This document shows positions 23,216 to 36,080 of a stretch of DNA of 64,000 bases, piece after piece. Source of the DNA: Todiramphus chloris collaris (taxonomy: Eukaryota > Chordata > Aves > Coraciiformes > Alcedinidae); NCBI GenBank assembly GCA_025345505.1, contig JANVCC010000040.1:13298023-13362022 (forward strand), given 5' to 3'. Below the pieces are notes generated by a model. The model was not told the origin of the DNA. It ran no database searches and saw only the letters and a program-made list of their open reading frames with translations. The position numbers were made by a program, and so were the translations under genes. Every line of letters begins with the position of its first letter. Positions within the stretch are counted from its first letter, which is position 1.

Positions 23216-26200
23216 AGTGTTCATTTCAAAAGATACACAGGGTTATGCAACAAACGGTAATTAATTGTTAAGAGCAGAACACTGAGAGCAGTTCTCCAGA
23301 TAAAATGCTTTTATTTATCGTTAATTTATCAGTTGCAAACTTCAGAAGTAGATGCAAGAGTCATACGATAATGAAGCCTAAATATTCTGATCAAAACAAC
23401 TGCAGCAGGTTAAACATCTCCACTGGGCTAAGTTAGCTGAATGGAAATGTCTGGTCTCAATTGCTTGTTGCCGTGTTGTGCTTTCACCAGCTGACATGAG
23501 GAAACTTCTTTTCCTGACAAAAGGCAAAACATTTCTGCCAGCTGAGGTGACATTGTGTTCATTCAATAATGATACAAGGCCCTGAGGTTCTTTGGCAAGA
23601 AAGATAACAAAGAGAATCCTCATTAGCTAACTGCAGAAGAATGAAGGTCAACCCACAGAGAGAATTTCATGCTTACATGTCAGTTAGAACATTTGTTCTT
23701 CATTAATTCTTAAAACCCAAGCTGGGATATCATCTAGCAGCATTTTAATGTCCTGAAGTAACTCTTAAGATGTTGTTTTGTTTGTACTATGCTTAAGAGG
23801 CCGTTCTTATAAGCACTCTACTCCACATCACTGGGCACTTTAGGATTGTTACAAGAATGGATGTAATACAGGTAATGACAGTTTGGGTATTTCAAGAAGA
23901 AATAAATGAGGGCTACCATAATATGTTCCAAAAAACTCAGTATATTGGACAGCTAAAAATACTAACACTCTTATTTATCTTTTGCACAGCTTTTTAATTT
24001 CCAAGACTTTAAAAAATATAATTTGGTCAGCCACAATGTCATTTGCTCCAAGTCATTATATACATAGCTTTGGCTTCCCATTCTGCACCCACAGCCTTAC
24101 CTTGTGTAGTTAGAATAAAACTTTACAGGTAAAATTTAAAACATTTAGGTGTATTTCTGCCTGTTTGGTTTCAGTTTCTTGGGTTATTTTTTTAGGTATA
24201 CGATACACTAAAACCTATTCTATCATGATAGCCACATGGTGATTTCTCTGACTTCACCATAAAGACCATCCAAATGTCTGCCTGTGGAATAATCTCCGCC
24301 ATTTTCCTCCTCCTGTGATAGCCACAAAAAAACATCCCCCAAAACAACAGCCTTCTGGTTCCACATGTCTATTATACTTAAGTACAATGCAGTTTTCATA
24401 GAAGAAAAAACAAAGCATACTGAATAAGTATACATTTTTAATGACCTCCTTTTAAATATTTGGTTCTCCTTCCTATGATTAGAGTTTAAGGATACTCTGC
24501 ATAAAATAGGATGACAAAAGTGAAACTTCGGAAGACTTCCTGCAGCGTGTGAACATGAGCAGAGTCCTTCATCTGGTCCTACTTAAAGCATCAGAAGATT
24601 CCACCTCTACAGCAATACTGCCAAACAAAGTATCAACGCGTGAAGCTACGATGGTCGTCTGAACTGCAGCAGCTAAGGAATTCCTATAACATCCACACCA
24701 TCAGTCCTGGAAACCTCCACATTCAAGACAGTAACAACCTCAACCTTTGTAGTTCTTCATAATTTTGCCCTCTCTCTATGACATATAACTATTCTACTTC
24801 TTTTCTTTTCATTTACATATTGCAATTAGAGGTAGCACAGAGATCAGACAGAATTTGGTAGAAGAAACTGCAAAACAGTAACTGCTTTATGCATGGAAAA
24901 AGAACCCGCGTCAAAACAGCAAGGCATAAGTCTTGTATCAAGTTTGTTCTAATGCAGTTTGCTGCAACTCCAACTGTTTTGTCCTCACAGTATCACATAC
25001 TCCTGGTTGTATTGGTCTTATCTGGATTCCTGCTAGAAAATATAAAAAGTAAACAGATGTTCCAGTGGTGATTGAAAAGCATGAGATTTTTGACTGAATG
25101 TCGTCTTATTGTTTATTCCAAATCCTCAGTGACTTATCTTAAATCTCCCTTTTATTCAATGTCATCCTGATATCAATATATTATTCAATGAACACTGTGC
25201 AAATAAAGAAGTGTTCTTGTTTCTCAGCAGACTTTTGTTGATTTGCTTCAGCTTTCATCTCCAGGTGACATGAGATTCCTAGATCAGCACAGAACCCCAG
25301 TGCTGTCTGCACAGTGTGAGGAGACAGCCTGCATCAGGGAAACTGACTGATGGGCAGGCTGTCTAATCCAACTTTTAGGAAAAAATGAATGATTTTTTGC
25401 CTATGTTTTCAGATTAAAAATCTGGTAGTAGTAAATGGTACAAAAAGAAAGCAAGAAAACAAAATTTTAAAGTACCAAAACACTGACATACCTGAAACAT
25501 AACAGACCTCAACTCAGATTCAACTCGGATGTTCTAATACAAGTGAAGAGTGCAGCAATGTGTCTGTCTGGGTCCTGTATCACGATGAGTGAGCTTATCT
25601 ATTGGGCTTTTAAACTGTTTCCATCCACCCTTGTCCATTACAAAATCCTTGGTTCAATACCCTCGTTTCTGCTGTCAGGCAGCACTGTGAACATGACAGT
25701 TTTTTCTACAGTCCCATGCACCTGCAGAGTTCTGATGTCTGTTCCTTGGTCAGACAGCCCAGCAGACAATTGCCCTTCTCTCTCACATCTCCTTTTACAG
25801 GGAAAGTAGCAAATTATAAGTTATTCTCTCTCTTCCCAAACTTGTCCTGATAGGCTCTGTTCAGGGAGATCCCTGAGCCCCTGCCACATCTACTGCACAA
25901 CAAGGCACCCGACACAGCCTTAATAAGAACAGTAGTAGTATCCTGTGCTGTGCCTTTCCTAGACACCAAGTGGTACATCAGTTCTACCTCAGCCTTCACC
26001 TCTGCTGCTGCCTGGGGTCTTCACTGCATGGGCAGCCTTGCTTCTGACAGCTGCCATTTCTGATGGAAATGGCCACGGCACCCTATCACAGAACATGTCA
26101 GAGAGACACTAGTCCTCGCTATTCTATCGTACTCTACCAGAGTATGCTAAGTAAACCGAGAAACAGAAACAGTGGGATAAAACTACCACTAGAGTTAAGT

Positions 26201-28330
26201 TACTACATCCATCTTAGCTGGCATTCCTTAAATCTGTCACAATAAAACTGACATATACAAAGAACTCTCATGTATTTCCTAATTCACAAATACAGAACTG
26301 TACCAGGGTTCATCATTTAGAAAATGGTCCATTTTGCTCCAGCTTTTTTTCTTTCTTCTAGTCCAATGTTGATCAAGGCAATGCCTTTACAGAGGGGAAG
26401 ATCCTTACCTCGTAGGTAGATAAGTAGACAAAACACAGACAGTTGTCTACAGCACAGTTACAGAAGCTTCTTTAATTTATTTAGTGCTTTCATGGCTTTG
26501 AGAACAAGGATTTGGTCCCCCCCCTCTTCTCTGCTGCACAATTATGAAGTAACGTCTGGTCTACTTAGCAAATGGTGCAATTTCCCCTTTCGCTTTTATT
26601 CATTTATTTATTTTATAATGAAGAGAGAGCTCTCAGAGTGAATGAGCAATTACGAAGCACCTTCCTCTGGGATCTCTGTGAAAGTAAGGAACAGAAGCAC
26701 TCAAACATGATTCCAATCCACCTTTGTTATCAGCCACCAGTAGAGTAATTTTGAAAAGCTGCTGACATATCCAAAGGTCTCGACATATCCAAAGGTCTCA
26801 CACACATTCACATGAGTTAAGTATGTTAATGTTTTCCTAATCAAAATGAAGGATACAAAGTTCCTATTGAACGTACCCAGTAATTGCTAACAGTTTATAA
26901 GCGTTGTGAGAACATCACAGCCCACCCGCCAAAGTCTATAAAAAAGTAGTATGTTTAAAAATTACCTGAATATTTTTAACAAGGTTGCTGAAGTCAACTG
27001 TGAAAATGCCAAATTTTTACGTACCTTGGACTGGTTTTACACCAATGTCAGATGAAACTGATGGGTTTAGATCACTTGATCTGAATTTAAATGAAAGAAA
27101 GCCAAGTGTGTGTGGGGGGGGGAGTTGTAATTTTTTTGGTGATACTGAAACACTATATTCCAAAAGCAAATAAAAAGATGCAAAATAATGCTCATTCAGT
27201 TATAGGATGCTACACAGGTTACCACTGGACCCATAATGCTCTGAATCCTATCCTGCCACTGTACACCCACTGCAAAACACAAAACTTTCTGTAAGGGAAA
27301 ATGATTCCTTTTTTCTGTAATAATGTTGCCAGTAATTATTTTGTTATTTTCTTAGATAATTATCAACTAAGTAAAACAAAATTCAAAAAGTATTCTTAAA
27401 ATATCACAACATTAAATATTGTTTCATTGGATGGGAGTATGGACTTCATGGAAAGTACCTATTGCCTTAGGAAAAGAGAATATTTGTTGAATATAGTGAG
27501 ACAAGTTCACAATTTTCTTGTCCTTTTGAAAAAACTACACAAAAAAGGTTTGAAATACTACCATCCAAATCTGCCACAGTTTACAACTTCCTATTAGTGC
27601 CTAAAGAAGATATGAGGCACTGCAATACGTATCAGTTCTACCTCACTTACATTTAAATAGAGTACAGGAATAAATTGAAAGCTTTAGAAAATTCCTCATC
27701 AATGTGAGCCTTTTTTATACAGGTATTACTATCTTGTCTCATTGGGAAAACATTTTTTTTACCTCTTCTATCAAAGTCTATTTATTTAAAAATTACAAGG
27801 TTATTAGAACCGCTGCCTCGCCTCTTGTGTTTTAATGTTCAATCTGCAATACATTTAGATATCCTGGTGACAGAGAAGGAGGTGGATGGTTCCATTTCTG
27901 TAGCTTCCAGTTCTCTAAAATGAATCCATGTGAAAAATTAAGATTAATGGGCTTCATAATCTTTTTGTTCTGCACAAGCCAATTGGAATGAAAGAGTCTG
28001 CATATGAAAACATCTTTGATATCTTTGGATAAAAATAAGCATTGTAAATAATTGTGAGCTCGTTTACAAACTGGTTTTTACTCTCATGCCTCTGTGAAGC
28101 ACCATTACCCCATGCACAATGGGTTGCATTATGTTCTCTCTCAAACTGTGCAGGAAAAGCTCTATGAGAACACGAAGTGTAGCGTAGCTGACTGCCACTC
28201 CAGACACATGATTTTAAGGATTTCATGTACATGTTGCTCTTTCAACAGCTACTTTATCTTCTTACTTTAACTGAACCATAGAATGGTTTATCTTCAGATA
28301 GAGGTAGCAAGTCTGACTCCAAAACTGCCT
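23216..28330. other. Non-coding stretch, no gene recognised
   Basis: About 5 kb of AT-rich, unique-looking sequence. Open frames do not exceed about 92 codons and none has a domain. It holds an exact 18-bp tandem duplication (26764-26799), a run of eight C near 26517-26524 and a run of nine G at 27114-27122. No RNA gene or repeat family was recognised. Confidence 0.6.
26764..26799. repeat. Exact 18-bp tandem duplication
   Basis: The unit GACATATCCAAAGGTCTC occurs twice with no spacer and no mismatch. The perfect identity indicates a recent slippage or small duplication event. Confidence 0.9.
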
Positions 28331-28446
28331 ACCTGGTGTAGACGTGACATTTCAGGACATGGTTTAGTGGTCATGATAATGTTGTGTAGGTGATTGGACT
28401 TTATGATCTTGGAAGTCTTTTTCAACCTTAATGTTTCTATGATTCT
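28331..28446 (+). mobile_element. CR1 LINE 3' terminal fragment
   Basis: About 115 bp match the extreme 3' end of a CR1 element on the plus strand. It has a GGACATGGTTTAGTGGTCAT motif, then GATTGGACTT, then a GATCTTGGAAGTC motif, and terminates in TTTCTATGATTCT, the CR1 octamer end. Only untranslated 3' sequence is present. The fragment belongs to a different CR1 subfamily from the copies at 34.7 and 41.1 kb, judging by the GTTTAGTGGTCATG motif. Confidence 0.88.
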
Positions 28447-31400
28447 CAGAAGTACCTCATGTGGTTGCTTTGTACCTATTTAGGTGTACTACATGTCTAG
28501 AGTTTTGCTTTTGGATCATCTTAGCATCTAACGATACCTTGAAGCTGCTACAGGAACAGCTGAATCTTCCCTTCACTGAGAGATGAGTGGGGAGATCACT
28601 GCCCCAGAAATAAGCCATCCCCATCATCTGTCAGTGTCACAAAACTGCTAGAAAATATAATGGGGACAAGTCAGTGCCTTTTCTTTCTTCTGAGATAAAG
28701 ATCGCTCTAATGTAAGACATGAAAATGACATTTGGTCAAATGTCATCCCAAATAAAACTACTACAAAACTGGCTGTATAATGTTTCATGTATAATCCTGA
28801 CTGATTTTAAAGAGATACAACCAAAACTAAATGAGTTCAGCTAAAAAGCATTTTGTTCCTCACTGGCTGAATATTACTCCACTAGCACTTGGTTTTGCAG
28901 TCTTAAATTGGCAATCTTCTTTGAGCCTAGTCCTGTTTCATAGGAGACAAGGCACACTGTAAATTCGTCAATACAGGCTCGGGAAGAGAGCAGGTGATAT
29001 GCAATAAAGTATTTCATACCTATTCAGTTTCTTTTAGCATCTCCAGACCAATGATCTCCAATGAACAGAGCCATTGCTCGAGAAAAGCCTGATGACACAA
29101 CTCTGCCCAAGTCCAGATCAATATCCAGTGGAACTGCTTTCTCACTGCTACAGGGTCAATATATTTCATCCACCACCTTCTGCTCTTCTCTTTAACTTTG
29201 CCACTGTATCTGCTGTCACGCTGTTCTGGCAGGCTGAACACTACCCTCCAGTAATCAACTGGGGAACGCGGCACCAGACAAATGCATGTGGGATTTTACA
29301 ACATTAGGTAAGAAATCCCTGAAATCTTGCCAAATCTCACTTTCCCTTCTAGCAAAATACTGCTGAACCCATTACGTGCACTAAGTGTAATTTAGATTTC
29401 TGTAACTGCTGGCTGAGCACTAGCCCCCGAGAATGATAAATATTTTACTATTTCTGGCATCTGGCACTAGCAAAACTTTTACTTTCATTTGTGTCGTGTG
29501 ATTTCACATCACCTCAGATAACCTGCTGTAATCAGATGCTTAATTTTGTAATAAAACCAGAATGCGATATGCAGGTTTTAAAATATACAAGAGGTGCTGT
29601 GAGGAGGTCCTGACTCACAGATGGCCCATTGCTAACCTCAGCTTTGGTTGCTTTAGCTTCATAATCATTTCCTACCATTCCTTCCTGCCAGCAGGGTGAC
29701 AGCACAAAAGCACTACTTGCATATACATAAATACTCATCAATACTAGCAGGGAAGAACTGACTGAAGGGACTGTACTTTGCAGATAAAGAGTTAGACACA
29801 AAAATGTCCTTTTTTTTTTTTTTTTGGCAATTCAGTTCCTTACTTGTACAGCAGAGAAAGTACATTGTTGGGTTTTTTTCCTTTGAACTCTTTGTAAGGT
29901 GAGGGTCCCTCACTATGAATATGCAGAGATCCTTTCAAGAAACTACTGTAACATGAATAAAATAATAGCACTGACTAGACAGTACTCAAATATTTCCAAC
30001 ATAAGGAGGCCCCAAGTCTATTTTATCCTGCAAGAAAAGCTCAGGTAGCTCTTGCACATTACTTCTTAAGAAAAGAGCAAAACTTAACCCATTCATCATG
30101 ATCGTTCACTGCGTGTTAGCATCGGTACAATATTCTCTATACCAAATAATTAACATTCACCTGTAACATATATGCAGACATAGTAAGTATGAATCTTCTG
30201 AAAAAATACAGGCAATTAAGCAAAAGCATCCTCCAAAGTTTAATTTGAAAATTATACAAGGACTTATAGAATCAAGCACTTAAGCAATGGCTCTATAACA
30301 GCAGAGAGAAACTGTGGAAGCCTTTGACCTCACGATCTATGACTCTGATATCAGATGGAATCAGACCTAATGGCTGATGGAACTCCTCAGGCTAAAAAAA
30401 TATCACCTAAGTTCAAGGAAATGTCAACAGTAATGAAAAATGATTCAAGTCAACTAAGACACCATCTAGTATAACACAGATGTAGAATTATATTCGCATA
30501 GAGATTTTTTTTGAGGTTTTCCAGGAGCCATCAGTGGATCAATACAGAGAAGAATTAATCCCTAAAACACTGGGAAATGTGAAGCTCGGTCTTTCATTTA
30601 TCTTGCACTCATGGTGTTGCACCACGTATATCAGGGATCTGACAGCACCGTGTGATATTGCTGCTGCACCATCTGTGCAGCAAAAGCACACCTTAACTCC
30701 AGGGAAATGCTGGAGGAATGGAGGAGAATTTTTAACTCCATGTTGCTTTTTAAATATTTTAAGGAATCTCACTGCTTAGACAACTTTAAAATATAGCTAA
30801 ATATTGCACAGTAACAGTCAACATTAGAAGAGACTCTTTGGAAATAATATTGGCTTTGTGAATACATAGGACGTGAAATTCTACCTTGGAGAAGGTGACT
30901 AGCACTCATAGAATGAGACCCAAATTTTATCTGCCACATTCTTATATAAGATGGTGTATTGAATTTCTTTATTTTCACAGTACTCTGATCTGGGAGAGAA
31001 AATACACTTCAAAGTGGAAAAATAGCCTTGTAATACTTGGCAAGAGGTTCTTTTATTAATAGGAGACACAGATGAGGAAGATACTCAGAACAGAAAAAAA
31101 AACAAAGCACTGAACACAATGTCTTGCAGAGGACACTTCAAGTGACTTAATATTTATGAAAAATATCAAAGTATTTGCGCTTTTGACAAAAACACTCTTC
31201 ATTGTGCAAATAAAAATAGAAGTGGTTCTGACTGAAATTTTGACCAATTAAGTATAATTTACATAATTAGTATCGAGAGATTCCCTGGGAGTTTGCATTC
31301 TAGGTGATCTTCCTTGCGATTTTCTGTATCTATATTTCGCTGAATTTCTTACCACAAGCCTAAAGCTGAAGATTCGAGTTGATACTTCCACAGAAAGCCA

Positions 31401-34400
31401 ACAGTTTTTCTCTCGCTTTAAAATAGAATAAATGTCTTATTTCATAATAACTGATTTCATAAATCTCTTATTCCATAAATAGAAGCTACCTACTTGACAG
31501 CACCTTCCCAGTACCAGAAAGGAAGGTATGTATCCTGTTCACATAGTAAGTGAACAATTCTTTTAGGAAATGGAAGTGTTCTTTTATTATCACACGCACA
31601 GCGTTCTACCCACTGTGCAGCTCAAGATGAAGAAAAAAAGATGGCAAACATGTTTTTCTTTTGACCCTATACATGACTGGTGGCTGGAACTTACTACAAA
31701 GACAACAATAAAAGCAATTACGCTTTCCAGCTGCAATTCCTCTGGGAGGTGGCCACCTCTACCCGCCTGTACAGTACAGAGGAGGAAAGAAACCAATGGA
31801 GTTATCAGCCTCTAGTGATGACAACATTTAGTTGTAGTTGATTTTTTTTGTCAGCTTGTATGATGGAAATTTGTATTTTCAAACTCACCTGCTCTTGGAA
31901 GAAAAATGGTTCTGCCATGACAATAAACTGCTTAATCTACTCTAAGTTTAAACAAAAAATTGTAAAACAGTCAGAAAAATCAATGTGGGGTCCCCTGATA
32001 GGCTTCTGTCAATACTTCACCATCATAAAAAAGGTAGAACACAACTGTTCTTCTGCATGACTCCAAAATATGCTCTAAGTCCTACAGGAACTCACAGGTT
32101 TTCTTCTTTTCTTTCCCAAGAACACTGCTTCAATTTCCACTCTGAGGACTTCCACTCTGTTTTTTTCTATTACCACTTTGAGTTTCCATTAACTCAATCT
32201 ACCTCCTACCTAAAAAAAGCTAATTACTGATCTCAGCTAAGCCCATAAACAGTGCTTTTACATTAACCAGGGGTCATTAAACATCAAGGGAAAACACTTT
32301 CTCCTCCAGATGGTTGGCGGGTGATCTCTACACAAGTTACTCTAGGACAACTCAGTGGAACAACATGGGTTTCATCACTCTACACTTCACCTGTTACCCT
32401 TCTAGGCATCTTCAGAAGACACTGCTATGATTTTTCAAAAGTAAATATATACTTAGGGTATCAAATTTACCTCCTCCAGAGGGATGGAGCTAAGTACTCA
32501 GCGTAAGTCCCTTGAAAGCCACTACTAATTAGTAAAAGTGCTTGGCACAGCATGAGGACCATTTTTTATTTCAAGAAAAAACAATCTGGACGTGGGAGTG
32601 GGATTCCATATTAGCTGTTACACACTCAAGATCTATTTCTTAACTGGGAGTTATAAGTGAAGTACAAGTCACTGACCTGTGTTTTTTTCCCTCCAGAAGG
32701 ATACACAATGGAAATCAGTGTTGTTATTATTACAGAAAAACATGAATTTTCCTCCTACTGCATCATCTAGTGAAGTACCTTAGTTCAAAAGTTTTATGCC
32801 TGATCTGAATGAATTGCTGTACAGATGGAAAAAAACAGCCTCATGCAGTAGAGTAACCTCAGGTCTCTCAATGGAAGGACAGGAAAACATCATCTATGTA
32901 CTTACAGTCTCACAGAAATTTAGAAATAAGAAGAGGACAGTTCCTTCCATTTGTTCCAGTGTATTCCTTCAAGGGGAGAGCTTTGCTAGACAGACACAAT
33001 TATTTTCCTGTGTGTACATCACCTCTTTGTTAATGAGTGCCTTCAGGTCCCAAAAAAGACTCAGATATGAACAAACTACTGCTTTCATGTGAAGTGTAAA
33101 TAAGAGGGTGTGTGAGAAAAAGAATGAGCATTTCATGGAAAATGTGATGATAGCAGATGTAGAACAAGAAATCCACACTCCTTCTTGTTAGCCATGATTG
33201 CCAAAATTGCTGGACAAACATTTTCAGCTAAGATATTTATTTGGAAAAAAAAAAAAAAGGCGTAATAACCATGGCAGAAAGTTTCAGAAATTGCATTAGA
33301 TTTTGCCAGACTGGGAGAGGGATCCTCTGAGTTTTCTTTACAAATAGTTTTTTTATGCAAAAGAATGAAGCACTTTCTAAAATTATTTTCTCTAAGAGAC
33401 AAGCCATTATTTACCTACTTGTCATCTTCTTTTGCAATCGTAATCACATTGTAATCATTCATATATTTTCTCTTTTGTCGGAAAATACATTAAGAAAAAT
33501 TCAATTCATTGCCGATGAAACCGCAAGGTAACAGCTAGTGCAAAGGCAATACTCACCAGATTTAGGGGATGTCTTGTGAATTCTTAAAGCCTACCAAAAA
33601 CATTCACTAAACAGTTCACCAATTATTTTTGGGCTGTTGCCCGTTTTATGAATGGTCTATTCTTCTGTTTTTATTAATATTGTTGACTAGCTACAACAGG
33701 TGACACTTTTATCCCCTTAGGCTGTCCATTATCCAAATGAAGGGCCATCTGGAAAGGGATTCTGTTCACTGAAAAATGTGACAGAGCTGATGGCTTTTTA
33801 ACTGCAAGTCAGCTATGATTGCTGGTAAACACTGAAAATTAGCATTGATCCCGCTCAAATGAAAAAAACAACAACAATAAAGTACTTCAGACAGGCTTAT
33901 GGAAACACCTTCTCGGCAGATGTGCATGCTAATTAATAATTGTAGATGGCAACCCTTCCTCATTTTTGTAAATTAATGCCACTTTTCTCTAAAACAAATA
34001 AACATGACTACAGATGGGGCAGCTACTTGTATATGCCCAGCACAGCATATGTAGGTTAGGAAATGAGGTGGGCCTGAAATCTCTGCCACACTACAAACAG
34101 GTAGCAGACAAGCACCGTTACCATAGCCTGCCACACTCAGAAAATCAGATGGTTCGTCCTTCTCCTCACCAGGTTACATTCTGGGAGGGTTTCCAAAGCT
34201 GGAGGTAGATGTCGCATTGCCTCCTGTTCCGAAGGCATTCAGTACAGAGGCTTACATCTCGGATCAAGTCGAGAAGCAGCCACACAGTCAGATGCAGAAT
34301 AGGACTATCACCATTTGGGTAGCGATAACCCTCCAAATTGTGTTTTGCAACAACAGGAGAACAGTAATTGTAATAGAAAATTAAAATATACTCCACTCAT

Positions 34401-34726
34401 CTATCTTCCAGCAGTATCATGTTTTCTTCTGGGTTGACAAGTGCACATCAGTAGTGAATATACTTGGCAAAACCAATTGCAAACTTCTCTTTGGCTTTGA
34501 TGGAATTGAACCAGGCTCTCTAACACCTCCGGTAGGGTCTGACATACCCTCACTAAATTGTAACCCGCTACAATAAAAGCAGTTAAGGTCATGAGCATCA
34601 GAAAATAGTTTCAGAGTTTCAAATAGCCTCTGAACTGAGATATCATTATAAACATCTTTATTTTAATATGTAACTGTGCAATATTTAGTACTTTAAAAAC
34701 ATTGGTTCCATTTAAATTGGACATCA
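28447..34726. other. Non-coding stretch, no gene recognised
   Basis: More than 6 kb of AT-rich sequence with no supportable exon, RNA gene or repeat family. It holds a 16-nt T run at 29810-29825 and a 14-nt A run at 33245-33258. Open frames reach 98 codons and have no recognisable domain. Confidence 0.6.
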
Positions 34727-34850
34727 ACTGGAGATATTCAAGACCCATCTGGATGCGTTCCTGTGTGACCTGGTCTAGGTGATCCTGCTCTGGCAGGTGG
34801 GTTGGACTAGATGATCTCTCAAGGTCCCTTCCAGCCCTTAACATTCTACG
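34727..34850 (+). mobile_element. CR1 LINE 3' terminal fragment
   Basis: About 125 bp of a CR1 3' end. It starts at the GGAGATATTCAAGACCC segment near the end of ORF2, runs through TGGATGCGTTCCTGTGTGAC and GGTTGGACTAGATGATCTC, and ends with ATTCTACG, a slightly changed terminal octamer. The element is severely 5'-truncated and carries no useful coding capacity. Its 3' sequence is closely similar to that of the copy at 41130-41592, so they are probably related subfamilies. Confidence 0.93.
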
Positions 34851-35479
34851 AACTCATTATCTTTTGAGTCGTTGACTGAAAATGTGCTTTGGAGGATTTT
34901 TGGTTTTGTCATCTGAGATGAGAACTGCTATACTCAATGTTTACTCGATTACCTTGATACTGGCACTGAAAAGATACATAACAAATATATATATATAAAA
35001 CAAAATTCCTCAATATCCTTTGTCACCTCAAAAGATATTAGGAGTATGAATATACCACCTTGCAAACCCCACATCCAGCAGAACCTATCATGACAACAGG
35101 ACTACCAATTCCTGGCTTACTTCTGACCACTTTCTCATACTGCAAACCATCTCTACCACTCTTTCTGCATCTGGTTACCTTGGTAAACGCTTGAAGAGCA
35201 AGTTTGCTCTATAATAAGATGCCACACTCTGGATCTAACATCTGTGTCAGGCTTACACAATGCTCATATCTCAAACTGATTGCAACAACAAAGTTGACAG
35301 AGGAAAAAAAAAGGGAAAGAAAATCTACAGTAATAATGTTGAAGCTTTGCAATGTACCAACAAATAAAACTAACAGACTTCGTCACAGCACAAAACATGA
35401 AAGAATTTGAGTTTTAAAGTACTGCTCTTCACAATATAGCAAACAGAACAATCAAATTATTGTCTGCTTGTCTAACACG
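34851..35479. other. Non-coding spacer, nothing recognised
   Basis: AT-rich sequence with a short (AT)n near 34985-34997. No gene or repeat family was recognised. Confidence 0.6.
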
Positions 35480-36080
35480 GAGGCAGCATTATCAACAAAC
35501 ATCCTGCAGCTAGGAGATAAGATGCCGGAGAGTAAGTACTGTAAAATGGCTTATCATTCGGCCAGCGATGATAGGTAATTTGGACACTTTGCATTTAATG
35601 AAAAACTATTTAAATCATAAATCATCACACATGCAATGACAGGGTTTATTTATACTATGTTTATGTCTCCAACCAATGACTGAATTCTCTCCATTTTTAA
35701 GAAGTCCCATTTTAAAATGAAGGGAGCAAGCTAGATGCTTGGTATTCCTTTTAAATTCAACCATACCACTCGCATGAATAAAAGGAAACCTCCTGAAGTA
35801 TTCCGTAATAATGGGGAGAGCAACTGGCTAGCAAAACACTTGTTTTTCCCGAGCAGATTTGAAGTGCACTGTAATGTAATGTATTAAAAATGATTTCTGG
35901 TCCTCCCTGATGTCACAAATCATAACCTGTATAAAGCTGCATGAGCAATCAAAGATCCATTTGAGCTGTGATTCATATGTGCACGTGCTCAGAGCTGGTA
36001 CTGCTCAGAGCTCTATAATCAGGGCTGCAAACATTTTTCATTAGTTTCCCATTTCATTAAAGCAGTGAAAAGAAGGAAGA
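35480..36080. promoter_or_regulatory. Candidate conserved non-coding / enhancer-like block
   Basis: A 600-bp block free of simple repeats and known mobile elements, and dense in transcription-factor-like words. It has a CACGTG E-box at 35982-35987, an ATCAAAG TCF/LEF-like site at 35948-35954, several homeodomain-type ATTA words, and TGCTCAGAGCT repeated at 35986-35996 and 36002-36012. The texture, with evenly mixed composition and many short motifs, resembles developmental non-coding elements. There is no open exon. This is inference only, since single motifs occur by chance and conservation cannot be judged from one sequence. Confidence 0.25.

Noticed and set aside
25646-25664. GGTTCAATACC, similar to a tRNA T-arm
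   Set aside because: No acceptor, D-arm or anticodon stem could be placed around it.
28274-28292. CATAGAATGGTTT word resembling a reversed CR1 end
   Set aside because: Only about 13 bases match and the following sequence does not continue as CR1, so it is probably chance.
35520-35545. CAG acceptor and GTAAGT donor considered as a micro-exon
   Set aside because: The implied exon is only about 22 bases and contains no supporting frame or context. Such splice-like words occur by chance.
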